A stretch of DNA of 64,000 nucleotides from Roseovarius sp. A-2 (GTDB lineage Bacteria; Pseudomonadota; Alphaproteobacteria; Rhodobacterales; Rhodobacteraceae), in NCBI RefSeq assembly GCF_002072155.1, contig NZ_BDIY01000016.1:1-64000 (forward strand). Reading direction: 5' to 3'. Shown piece by piece: positions 8,202 through 16,278 of the stretch. Every line of letters begins with the position of its first letter. Position 1 is the first letter of the stretch. Below the pieces are notes generated by a model. That model had not been told where the DNA came from, did not search any database, and worked only from the letters and a program-made list of their open reading frames with translations. The position numbers and the translations under genes were made by a program.

Positions 8202-11200
8202 CCGGCATCGTCGACTGGGCAGCCGCCCGGGCCCGGATGGTGCTGGCTTTCATCCTGCTGTCGATCCTTGCCGGCACGCTCTCCTACATGGGCCTGCCCA
8301 AGGAGGGCGAGCCCGATATCGAGGTGCCCGCGCTCTTCATCACCGTCCCGTTTCCCGGCATCTCCGCCGAGGACAGCGAGAAACTGCTCGTCAAGCCGAT
8401 GGAGACCGAGCTCAGCGATCTCGACGGGCTCAAGGAGATGACCGGCACAGCCGCCGAGAATTTCGGCGGCGTCGCGCTCGAATTCGAATTCGGCTGGGAC
8501 AAGACCAAGACACTTGCCGATGTGCGCGACGCGATGGACACCGCCGAGGCGGAATTTCCCGACGGGTTCGAGAAATACACCATCAACGAGGTGAATTTCA
8601 GCGAATTCCCGATCATCATCGTCAATCTCTCGGGCCCGGTGCCGGAACGCACCATGTCGCGGCTGGCGCGCGATCTGCAGGACACGCTCGAAGGGCTGGA
8701 GCCGGTTCTCGAGGCCGGCATCGCGGGCAACCGCGAAGAAATGGTCGAGGTGGTGATCGACCCGCTTCGGCTCGAGGCCTACAACGTCACCGCGCTCGAA
8801 CTGATCAACGTGGTCCAGAACAACAACCAACTCATCGCGGCGGGCGAGGTCGAGACCGCGCAGGGCACCTTCGCGGTCAAGATCCCCTCGTCCTTCGAGG
8901 AAACCCGCGACATCTACGAGTTGCCGATCAAGACCAATGGCGACCGGGTTGTCACCCTCGGCGATCTGGCCACGATCAACCTCACCTTCGAGGACCGGCT
9001 CGGCACCGCGCGCTTCAACGGCGAGACAACCGTGGCCTTGCAGGTGGTCAAGCGCAAGGGCTTCAACATCATCGACACCGCCGATCTGGTGCGCGAGGTG
9101 GTGGCCGAGGCCGAAAGCCGCTGGCCCGAGGAATTGCAGGTCGCGGTCAACATGGGCACATCGAACGACCAATCGCGCACCGTGGCCTCGATGGTCAGCC
9201 AGCTCGAAGGCTCTGTGCTGACCGCCATCGCACTGGTGATGATCGTCACGCTGGCGGCCTTGGGCATCCGCCCGGCGCTGCTCGTCGGCTTCGCGATCCC
9301 GACATCGTTCCTGTTATGCTTTGCCCTGCTGGCGGTGATGGGCGTGGCAATCTCGAATATCGTGATGTTCGGCCTGATCCTTGCGGTGGGGATGCTGGTC
9401 GACGGGGCCATCGTGGTGGTCGAATATGCCGACAAGCGGATATCCGAGGGCGAAGGCCCGATGCACGCCTATGTGGGGGCGGCCAAGCGGATGTTCTGGC
9501 CGGTGGTCAGCTCCACCGCAACCACGCTCTGCGCCTTTCTGCCAATGCTGTTCTGGCCCGGTATTCCAGGCGAGTTCATGGGCATGCTGCCGGTCACGCT
9601 GATTTTCGTGCTCTCGGCCTCGCTTCTGGTGGCGCTTGTGTACCTGCCGGTGCTGGGCGGCGTCACCGGGCGGCTGGAGCGCTGGTTCAATGACCGGATG
9701 GACCAGATCGCGGGCGGCTTCTGGCTCTGGCATGTGCTGCTTTTTCCGCTGGCGCTCGGGGCCGTCTTTCTCGCCGGACAGGCCGCGCCGGTACTCTTCG
9801 AAGAGGTGACGGCGCAGTTCGCAGGCATGGATAGCGGCGACATCCTCGGCTCGGTGATGCCGGCGCTGGCGACGGTCTTCGGCCTGCTTCTGGGGATGAT
9901 GGCGCTGATCGGGGTCGGGGTGGCCAGCGTGCTGACCACGCTTCTGGGTCTGATGGCGATCCCGCGCCGCTGCGGCAACCTGCTGCGCCGCATCTCCCGC
10001 GCTCTGCTGCCGCGCCGTCGCGCGCGGGTGCGCGCGGGCTATCGCCGCTCCGCCTTTGGCTGGGTGATCCACGCGATCACCGGCAACCCGGTCATGCCGC
10101 TCGTCGCCTTCGGCGCAATCTTCGTGCTCGTGGGCTCGGTGCTGATGTTCTACATGAACAACAACAACGGCACGGAATTTTTCGTCGATAGCGAACCCGA
10201 ACAGGCCATCGTCTATGTACGCGGGCGTGGCAATCTGTCGATCGACCAGAAGGACCAGCTTGTCAAACAGGTCGAGGACATCGTGCGCGCCCATCCGGGG
10301 ATCGAGACAGCCTTTGCCTTTGCCGGGGATGGCGGGCTCAACAACAATACCGGCGGCGCGCAGCCGCCGCGCGACACCATTGGTCAGGTACAACTGGAAA
10401 CCATCCCGTGGGAGGATCGCCCGCAGGCCAAGGAAACATGGTTCACCATCCCGATCCTGGATGTCGCGGTCCAGCGCGACGTGGTCGCCCCCGCCTATGA
10501 CGGCGATGCGGTCATCGACGATCTTACCGCGCAGCTCGAACAGATCCCCGGCATCAAGTTCGAGATCCTCGCACAGGCACGCGGCCCCGCCTCGGCCAAG
10601 CCCGTGCATCTGCGCCTCAAGGGCGATGACTGGGAGGAGTTGCAAGCCTTCACCCGCAAGGCCCGGGCGCAATTCGAAGAGACCCGCGGCTTGCGTCAGA
10701 TCGAGGACACGCTGCCCCTGCCCGGCATCGACTGGCAGATCGACGTCGACGTCGAAAAGGCCGGCCGCTTCGGTGCCGATGTGGCCACCGTCGGCGCGAT
10801 GGTGCAGCTTGTCACGCGCGGCATCCTGCTCGACACCATGCGCGTCGACAGCAGCGACGAGGAAATCGAGATCCGAGTGCGCCTGCCCGAACAGGACCGC
10901 GTGCTCTCGACCCTCGACAGCCTCAAGGTGCGTACCGAGGACGGGTTGGTGCCGCTGTCAAATTTCATCACCCGCGAACCCGTGCAGCAACTGGCGCAGA
11001 TCGACCGCATCGACCAGACCCGATTTTTCGACGTCAAGGCGGCGGTGGCGGATGGGCTAACCCGCACGACAACCGCCGCCGACGGGTCCGAAACCGGCGT
11101 GCCGATCACCGCGAACGAACGCATCGGGCAACTGACCGACTGGCTCGAGTCGGGCGTGCTGCCGCCGGGCATCAGCTATGAATGGACCGGCGACGCCGAG

Positions 11201-11989
11201 GATCAGGAGGAATCGGGCGCCTTCCTGCAAAAGGCGTTTGTCGGTGCGCTCGGCCTGATGTTCATCATCCTGCTGGCACAGTTTAACAGCGTCTATAACG
11301 CGGTGCTGGTGCTTCTGGCGGTGATCCTCTCGACCACCGGCGTGCTGATCGGCATGCTGGTGATGAACCAGCCGTTTTCGATCATCATGACCGGCACCGG
11401 CATCGTCGCGCTTGCGGGCATCGTGGTGAACAACAACATCGTGCTGATCGACACCTATCAGGACTACGCCCGCTACATGCCGCGGATTTCCGCGATCACC
11501 CGCACGGCGCAGGACCGCATCCGCCCGGTGCTTCTGACCACGATCACCACGATGGCCGGTCTTGCGCCGATGATGTTCGGCCTCAGCCTCGACTTCTTCA
11601 ACGGCGGCTATGCCTTCGACAGCCCGACCGCGCTGTGGTGGAAGCAACTGGCGACGGCGGTGGTGTTCGGCCTTGGTATCGCCACGGTGCTGACGCTGAT
11701 CTTCACCCCGGCGATGCTGGCACTCCGGGTCTGGGCGACAACCTATGTGCTCTGGGCCGCGCGGCTGATGGCGATGCTGTCGATGGGCCGCTCCAGCCGC
11801 GCGGCCCGCGACTGGGCGCTGCAACGCGCCGCGCGGCGCGCGACCGGCACCGAACTCGTCTGGCCGGACGAGAGCGCGCCGCAGGCGGTTTATGTCGAGG
11901 AAGAGACCACTGAAGCACCGCATCTCGACGATCTCAGGCGCGTCCTGGGCGAGCGCGACCCCAAGCCGCCGCTGCGCGCGGCAGAGTGA
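8198..11989 (+). CDS. RND efflux transporter permease with inserted segment
   Basis: A 1263-residue inner-membrane pump of the AcrB/MdtB hydrophobe/amphiphile family. It starts with a membrane segment, then a first porter domain, five clustered membrane segments (from VLTAIALVMIVTLAALGIRP onward), a second porter domain, and a last group of membrane segments (LGLMFIILLAQFNSVYNAVL onward). The usual length is about 1040 residues. The excess is partly in a stretch after the first membrane bundle (about residues 500-640) that contains two or three extra hydrophobic segments and a very basic patch (RRISRALLPRRRARVRAGYRR), and partly in a long C-terminal tail. It is coupled to the adaptor. Substrate unknown. 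Confidence 0.92.
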   Translation: MTGIVDWAAARARMVLAFILLSILAGTLSYMGLPKEGEPDIEVPALFITVPFPGISAEDSEKLLVKPMETELSDLDGLKEMTGTAAENFGGVALEFEFGWDKTKTLADVRDAMDTAEAEFPDGFEKYTINEVNFSEFPIIIVNLSGPVPERTMSRLARDLQDTLEGLEPVLEAGIAGNREEMVEVVIDPLRLEAYNVTALELINVVQNNNQLIAAGEVETAQGTFAVKIPSSFEETRDIYELPIKTNGDRVVTLGDLATINLTFEDRLGTARFNGETTVALQVVKRKGFNIIDTADLVREVVAEAESRWPEELQVAVNMGTSNDQSRTVASMVSQLEGSVLTAIALVMIVTLAALGIRPALLVGFAIPTSFLLCFALLAVMGVAISNIVMFGLILAVGMLVDGAIVVVEYADKRISEGEGPMHAYVGAAKRMFWPVVSSTATTLCAFLPMLFWPGIPGEFMGMLPVTLIFVLSASLLVALVYLPVLGGVTGRLERWFNDRMDQIAGGFWLWHVLLFPLALGAVFLAGQAAPVLFEEVTAQFAGMDSGDILGSVMPALATVFGLLLGMMALIGVGVASVLTTLLGLMAIPRRCGNLLRRISRALLPRRRARVRAGYRRSAFGWVIHAITGNPVMPLVAFGAIFVLVGSVLMFYMNNNNGTEFFVDSEPEQAIVYVRGRGNLSIDQKDQLVKQVEDIVRAHPGIETAFAFAGDGGLNNNTGGAQPPRDTIGQVQLETIPWEDRPQAKETWFTIPILDVAVQRDVVAPAYDGDAVIDDLTAQLEQIPGIKFEILAQARGPASAKPVHLRLKGDDWEELQAFTRKARAQFEETRGLRQIEDTLPLPGIDWQIDVDVEKAGRFGADVATVGAMVQLVTRGILLDTMRVDSSDEEIEIRVRLPEQDRVLSTLDSLKVRTEDGLVPLSNFITREPVQQLAQIDRIDQTRFFDVKAAVADGLTRTTTAADGSETGVPITANERIGQLTDWLESGVLPPGISYEWTGDAEDQEESGAFLQKAFVGALGLMFIILLAQFNSVYNAVLVLLAVILSTTGVLIGMLVMNQPFSIIMTGTGIVALAGIVVNNNIVLIDTYQDYARYMPRISAITRTAQDRIRPVLLTTITTMAGLAPMMFGLSLDFFNGGYAFDSPTALWWKQLATAVVFGLGIATVLTLIFTPAMLALRVWATTYVLWAARLMAMLSMGRSSRAARDWALQRAARRATGTELVWPDESAPQAVYVEEETTEAPHLDDLRRVLGERDPKPPLRAAE

Positions 11990-12086
11990 TTCTCCGCCGT
12001 CGCATCTCACAACGGCGTGATCTCGCAGGATTGCCCACATCTCAAGCCGTAGGATGGAAACAATCTGCCCGAACGCAGCTGTGTCG

Positions 12087-12104
12087 TTGACAATTCACGG
12101 TCAA
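12087..12104. promoter_or_regulatory. small dyad with -35-like box upstream of VPEID protein
   Basis: TTGAC (12087-12091) and GTCAA (12100-12104) form a short inverted repeat, and the first arm reads TTGACA like a -35 hexamer. It lies about 100 bases before the VPEID-CTERM gene. No convincing -10 is seen at the right distance, so this is a weak promoter or operator candidate only. Confidence 0.2.
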
Positions 12105-12201
12105 TCGCACCCGGCTCTTGAAAAATGGCGAAAAAACGGCGATTCTCAGGCATCAAGGTGCGTGGGTATTCAAGACACATCGATTCTGGGGAGACGACAC
12201 A

Positions 12202-12387
12202 ATGTGGAACTGGTTCTTTGACAGATACGGCAGTGGCTCGGGTCACAACGATGGCGGTGCAGCCTCGTCAGTGCCTGAAATGGACGCCGCAAGCGGCACT
12301 CTGGCGATTGCCGTTGTTCTGGCCGCGCTCGTACTGGCTTGGGAAATCAAGCGCCGCCAACGCGCGCGGATGCGGGCTGAAGGCTGA
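12202..12387 (+). CDS. small VPEID-CTERM sorting-signal protein
   Basis: A 61-residue protein, the likely substrate of the exosortase encoded next to it. The ATG at 12202 is preceded by GGGGAGA. Residues 1-23 are a short Trp/Phe/Gly-rich stretch with no signal peptide. Residues 24-28 read VPEMD, a variant of the VPEID motif. A hydrophobic helix follows (about residues 33-49, LAIAVVLAALVLAWEI), and the end is a basic cluster KRRQRARMR. Motif, helix and positive tail are the three parts of PEP-CTERM-like sorting signals. Almost the whole protein is therefore sorting signal, and cleavage at the motif would release a peptide of only some 25 residues. It converges on the exosortase gene, twelve bases away. 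Confidence 0.82.
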   Translation: MWNWFFDRYGSGSGHNDGGAASSVPEMDAASGTLAIAVVLAALVLAWEIKRRQRARMRAEG

Positions 12388-12404
12388 GGGTTCAGACCCT
12401 CAGA
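12383..12404. terminator. hairpin between convergent VPEID protein and exosortase genes
   Basis: CTGAGGG (12384-12390) and CCCTCAG (12397-12403) form a perfect seven-base-pair stem with a six-base loop. Each arm contains the stop codon of one of the two convergent genes (TGA at 12385-12387 on plus, 12402-12400 on minus). There is no T-run, so it may be a structural or bidirectional end signal rather than a classic terminator. Confidence 0.4.
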
Positions 12405-14007
12405 TCAGCGCCCAATCGCCCCTCCAAAGGGCGACGGCGGCGATCATTGCATTGGCACTCGCATGGGCGGTAATGGCATCAGCCAGCCGCCCAGTGCGCA
12501 TGTAGAGCAGCGAGAACACTACGCCAGCCAGCGCCGCCTCGATCCAACGACCATGCACAAGTGCGAACAATCCAGCCGAAACCGCGATCGCGGCCACCCG
12601 GCTGAGCGGCGTGCCCCGTTCGATGCGGGCCTGCACGTAACCGCGAAAGATCATCTCCTCGATCACCGGCACCAGTGCCACCGTGCCCAGGATGCGCAGC
12701 GCAGCCCATAGCGCGAAGGCCCTCACGCCAAGCCCCGCGAACGCCTCGGGCGTCGGTCCGGTCGGCGTAGCGGTGACGATCCACACCACCCCTACGCCCA
12801 ATCCGGCCACAACCGACAGCGGCGACGGCCGGACCAGATAGCGCGCCACCGTCGCCCGCGCCCACCACAACGCCGCCAGCATCAACGCCACCTGAAGCGG
12901 ATAACCAAGCGCGGGCTCGGCCCAGAACGCCTGCACGAGCATCCCCGAGAGGGCAAAGACGATGAACGGCACGATCCGCCCGGCCACGTCATCCTGCGCC
13001 AGCGGCGGCAGCGCGGGCCGGGCCTCGGGCCGGGCGTCATGCTGAAGCGCATAGCGGCTGCGATTGACCACGATCAGCACCCCCACGGCCAGCCCGGTGA
13101 ACATGATCCAGCCCGCGAAACTGTGAAACCCGTTGACCGCCAGTTCCGGCGAGACATGCGCGCCAATCAGGATCAGCGCGGTGATCCGGACGGTATTGAA
13201 CACCCAGCTTGCCAGCAATGCCAGCGGCCAGATCACCAGCCCGAATCGACGCAGCCGCAACTCATCGCGAAACAGCATGGCGTAAAGCGCGAGAAACGCG
13301 GTGATCAGCACCAGACCCTCGATCCCCGAACAGCTATCGGCCACTTCCACGAGAAACCCGTCCGTGCCGAGAATGTAGCGATCCGGATTGACCGTGACCG
13401 CATCCGAAAAGAGCCCCAACATCAGGTAGACAGCGATGGAGGTCACATCGGTCAGCGCCCGCACCGTCCAGATCGGACCGGCCAGCACCACGACCCCCGG
13501 AATCGCCGCCGCAAACCCGCAGATCGCCAGAATCGACGCCGCGCGTCCAGTCAGCCAACCGGCCCACGCGCCGGGCCGCGCCAGCCAGAACAGCCCGCCC
13601 GCCGTCGCCATCGCAGCTCCCGCGCAGAGCACAGGAAACACCCGGTGAAAGATCTGGTTCATTTCAGCGGCTGGGGCGGCAACAAGCGGGGCAAATGTCA
13701 CCAAAAGCCCGACCCCGTGCAATAGCACCCAGCCCCGGCCACCGGGGGCCGTGGCAGTGATCCGGGCAAAGCCCGCCCGCGCCTCGGGTCGCGCCCAGAG
13801 ATACACCCCCAAAAGCGAGGCCACACAGACCAGCCAGAGCGTCAGCCAGCGTAGACCGCGACACGCGGTCTCGATCCCGGTCGCGCGGCATTCGATATCG
13901 CTGAACACTTGAAAGGCGGCGACCAGTGCCGCCAATTCAACCACGAAAAGCGCACCCAGCCAGAGCGCGCGATGCGTTATGCCGTTATATGCCGAACTCT
14001 GATCCAT
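12400..14007 (-). CDS. exosortase E/CPBP protease fusion (VPEID-CTERM system)
   Basis: A 535-residue polytopic membrane protein with two enzyme domains. Residues about 90-320 are the exosortase: the catalytic Cys226 lies in EVADSCSGIEGL, Arg274 in FNTVRI, and His295 in NGFHSFAGWIMF, matching the Cys-Arg-His set of the family. Residues about 340-535 are a CPBP (CAAX-like) intramembrane protease domain: Glu450-Glu451 with Arg455 in PVIEEMIFRGY, His485 in FALVHGRW, and a second His/Asn motif at TAHASAN (His515). This fusion is the hallmark of the exosortase E/protease of the VPEID-CTERM system of Rhodobacterales. It should recognise the VPE(I/M)D signal of the neighbouring 61-residue protein, cut it and perhaps transfer it; the protease may trim the left-over helix. 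That division of labour is inference. Confidence 0.93.
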   Translation of the reverse strand: MDQSSAYNGITHRALWLGALFVVELAALVAAFQVFSDIECRATGIETACRGLRWLTLWLVCVASLLGVYLWARPEARAGFARITATAPGGRGWVLLHGVGLLVTFAPLVAAPAAEMNQIFHRVFPVLCAGAAMATAGGLFWLARPGAWAGWLTGRAASILAICGFAAAIPGVVVLAGPIWTVRALTDVTSIAVYLMLGLFSDAVTVNPDRYILGTDGFLVEVADSCSGIEGLVLITAFLALYAMLFRDELRLRRFGLVIWPLALLASWVFNTVRITALILIGAHVSPELAVNGFHSFAGWIMFTGLAVGVLIVVNRSRYALQHDARPEARPALPPLAQDDVAGRIVPFIVFALSGMLVQAFWAEPALGYPLQVALMLAALWWARATVARYLVRPSPLSVVAGLGVGVVWIVTATPTGPTPEAFAGLGVRAFALWAALRILGTVALVPVIEEMIFRGYVQARIERGTPLSRVAAIAVSAGLFALVHGRWIEAALAGVVFSLLYMRTGRLADAITAHASANAMIAAVALWRGDWALI

Positions 14008-14073
14008 CCCCCGCGCCTAGCCCGCGCGCATGATCGCAATATGGCACTTGCGGGGCATTTTGCAGCCCCGCCC

Positions 14074-14739
14074 TCAGAGGCCCAGCTTGTCGCGCATGAA
14101 GGCCAGCGCCACCGACAGCCCGTCAGGCGCGATGCCATGCGCGGTGCCCTTCATGATATGGGCATAGACGTCCTTCCAGCCGGCCCCCTGCAAGGCCTCG
14201 GCCGCCTCGGGCAGCGATTGCACCGGCACCACGTCATCGGCGTCGCCATGCACCAGCAGGACCGGCGGACGGCTGCGCGTCTCGTCGGCCAGCAGATCGG
14301 GTGACAGCAGACGGCCGGAAAAGGCCACGATCCCCGCTACCGCATCCTCGCGGCGCGGGGCCACATGAAGCGCCAACATCGTGCCCTGTGAAAAGCCGAA
14401 CAGCACCACCTGCTCGGGCAGCAGGTCTTCATCCACCATCAACGCGTCGAGAAACGCATCGAGATCCTGCGCCGCCGACATCAATCCGCGCTCGGCCTCT
14501 TCCTCGCTGGAATTGTCGATCCACGGGATAGGGAACCATTGCAGCCCCATCGGCATGCCCGGAATGCTCTCCGGCGCGTCTGGCGCCACGAAGAGCGTAT
14601 CGGGCAGATGCTCACCCAGCGGGTCGGCCAGCCCGAGCAAATCCGCGCCATTGGCGCCGTAGCCGTGCAGAAACACCACCGCTGAGCGGGTCTCACCCGA
14701 CACGGGCTCCCTGCGGCCTGCCGTCAAAACCCGTGTCAT
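14074..14739 (-). CDS. phospholipase/carboxylesterase family hydrolase
   Basis: A 221-residue cytosolic serine hydrolase. FLHGYGANGADL near residue 25 forms the oxyanion region, FGFSQGTMLAL carries the nucleophilic Ser, HGDADDVVPV the Asp and KGTAHGI the His. This matches the phospholipase/carboxylesterase (YpfH-like) family, which hydrolyses short carboxylic esters. The ATG at 14739 overlaps the stop of the upstream glycosylase gene by four bases (ATGA), so the pair is one operon; the longer open frame starting at 14817 would lie inside that gene. No signal peptide. The physiological ester is unknown. Confidence 0.85.
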   Translation of the reverse strand: MTRVLTAGRREPVSGETRSAVVFLHGYGANGADLLGLADPLGEHLPDTLFVAPDAPESIPGMPMGLQWFPIPWIDNSSEEEAERGLMSAAQDLDAFLDALMVDEDLLPEQVVLFGFSQGTMLALHVAPRREDAVAGIVAFSGRLLSPDLLADETRSRPPVLLVHGDADDVVPVQSLPEAAEALQGAGWKDVYAHIMKGTAHGIAPDGLSVALAFMRDKLGL

Positions 14740-15377
14740 CTGATCCCTTCCCTGTCCTTGACCACCCGGTAATAGGCCCACAAGAGCCTCGCCGCAACCG
14801 ACCGCCACGGCGACCACGCAAGCGACATCTCGCGAAATGCCCGGGGTTTGGGCCGCTCCGGCAGATCGTAGAGAATGCGCGCCGCCTCCTGCAACGCCAG
14901 ATCGCCCGGCGCGAACACATCCGCCCGTCCGAGGCTGAACATCGCGTAAATCTCCGCCGTCCAGACACCGATGCCGGGCACTTGCGTCAGTGTGGCGATC
15001 ACCTCGTCATCAGGCGCATGGCGCAACGCGCCATAGTCGAGTTCGGCCTCCGCCAAGGCCCGTGCATAGCGCGCCTTCTGACGACTGAGGCCCACGGCGC
15101 GCAGATCGTCGTCGCTGACCGCGCGAATCGTCTGCGGATCGGCATAGCCTGCCGCCTCGACCCGACCCCAGATCGCATTGGCCGAGGCAACGCTCACCTG
15201 CTGGCTGACAATCGCACTCAACAGCCGGGTAAACCCGTCCTCGCTGCGCCGCAGCGGCAAGCTGCCGGTCTCTTCATAGGCCCGCGCCATGCGCGGGCAG
15301 ACGCGCCCGAGATGCGCCGCCCCCTCGGCCACGTCCTGTTCAGTTTCGATGATCCGTCCCATCATGACGGCGAGCAT
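14736..15377 (-). CDS. DNA-3-methyladenine glycosylase (AlkA/HhH-GPD)
   Basis: A base-excision repair enzyme of about 213 residues. The helix-hairpin-helix LTQVPGIGVWTAEIYAMF is followed by the catalytic Asp in FAPGDLALQ, as in AlkA. It removes alkylated purines from DNA. No iron-sulphur Cys cluster is seen, which separates it from MutY/Nth. Start uncertain: a GTG at 15407, the ATG used here (15377) and two ATGs at 15365 and 15362 are all possible; family members usually start close to MGRIIETE, so the true start may be the last of these. Its stop overlaps the downstream esterase start. Confidence 0.85.
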   Translation of the reverse strand: MLAVMMGRIIETEQDVAEGAAHLGRVCPRMARAYEETGSLPLRRSEDGFTRLLSAIVSQQVSVASANAIWGRVEAAGYADPQTIRAVSDDDLRAVGLSRQKARYARALAEAELDYGALRHAPDDEVIATLTQVPGIGVWTAEIYAMFSLGRADVFAPGDLALQEAARILYDLPERPKPRAFREMSLAWSPWRSVAARLLWAYYRVVKDREGIR

Positions 15378-15410
15378 ACCCGCTTTGTCGTGAAACCCAA
15401 GGGGCACACC

Positions 15411-16061
15411 CTAATATGTGCCCGCCACGTATTTCGCGATCGCGCCACCGCGCGAATTCACATCGAGTTTCTGATAGATCGCCTTGAGGTAATATTTCAC
15501 CGTATTCTCCGACAGCCCCAGGCGCGCGGAAATCTGGAAATTCGTCAGCCCGTCCACCAGCAGCCCCAGAATCTCGTGCTCGCGCCGGGTCAGACTATCG
15601 CCCTGCTCACCCATCAGCCGCTTGAGGATCTCCACCGGCAACAGGCTGTGCCCCTCCACCAGATTTCCCAGAATGCGCGGCAGGCTGGTCAGCACCTGCC
15701 CCATCATGCAGACCGAATGCGCCCCCGCCTTCACCGCCGTGCGGATAAAGGCGAACTCGCTCTCCTCGGCCACCACCACCACCATCACGCGCGGATGATC
15801 GCGGCGCAGCGTCTCCAGCACCCGGCCCAGATCGGCATCCGCGAGCCGCACGCCAAGCACCACGATCATCGGGCCGCGCCGCGCGCCGAGCGCCTTGCGC
15901 AGGCTTGCCAGGTCGGTCGCGAAAGAGCCCAATCGCACCTGCGCCATCTGCGCCACCAGCGACCCCAGCCCCTGACAGACGATCAATTGCCGGTCGGCCA
16001 CGATCACCTCGGGCAGGCCCTGTTCCACGTCCTGAGCGGTCGCCTCTGTCATGTCGCGCAC
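15411..16061 (-). CDS. LuxR-type regulator with degenerate receiver domain
   Basis: About 216 residues. The C-terminal half is a GerE/LuxR helix-turn-helix ([41 protein letters not shown], given here in part: key residues are the invariant E of REHEIL and V of ENTVK). The N-terminal half resembles a response-regulator receiver: it keeps the acidic Asp23 in IVADRQ, but the phospho-acceptor position at the end of strand 3 reads MIVVLG, so Gly70 stands where Asp is expected. It is thus unlikely to be controlled by normal phosphorylation. I favour the GTG at 16061, which lies behind GGAGGAGGAG; an ATG at 16052 is the alternative. It is divergent from the serine-cycle operon and is a good candidate to control it. 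Confidence 0.82.
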   Translation of the reverse strand: MRDMTEATAQDVEQGLPEVIVADRQLIVCQGLGSLVAQMAQVRLGSFATDLASLRKALGARRGPMIVVLGVRLADADLGRVLETLRRDHPRVMVVVVAEESEFAFIRTAVKAGAHSVCMMGQVLTSLPRILGNLVEGHSLLPVEILKRLMGEQGDSLTRREHEILGLLVDGLTNFQISARLGLSENTVKYYLKAIYQKLDVNSRGGAIAKYVAGTY

Positions 16062-16122
16062 GGTCTCCTCCTCCGTAGATAACAAGTAAGGCGAATGAAC
16101 ACCCTGAAATCAAACGATTTTT

Positions 16123-16142
16123 CGGCATGCAACCGCATGCCG
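16123..16142. promoter_or_regulatory. inverted repeat 1 in LuxR/sgaA intergenic region
   Basis: CGGCATGC (16123-16130) and GCATGCCG (16135-16142) are perfect eight-base arms around AACC. It sits between the divergent regulator and serine-cycle genes, 137 bases before the sgaA start, and could be an operator or an RNA hairpin. Confidence 0.4.
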
Positions 16143-16154
16143 CGAATACCCCAC

Positions 16155-16175
16155 CGGGTAGGGCACCCCTACCCG
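16155..16175. promoter_or_regulatory. inverted repeat 2 in LuxR/sgaA intergenic region
   Basis: CGGGTAGGG (16155-16163) and CCCTACCCG (16167-16175) are nine-base arms around CAC. Symmetry and length fit a dimeric-regulator site; the divergent LuxR-type protein is the obvious candidate binder. Inference only. Confidence 0.45.
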
Positions 16176-16278
16176 CCGGGGCACGCCACCCCCCGCATGG
16201 CCGCGCATTTCCATGCGCGCGGGCGTTACCGGATGGCCCCGCAGCGGCGATAAGGGGGCAACCCGAAAGGAGGACCCC

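Noticed and set aside
12400-14007. Reading the protein as only a CAAX protease
   Set aside because: The N-terminal Cys-Arg-His set in the right spacing and the adjacent VPEMD protein make the exosortase assignment necessary.
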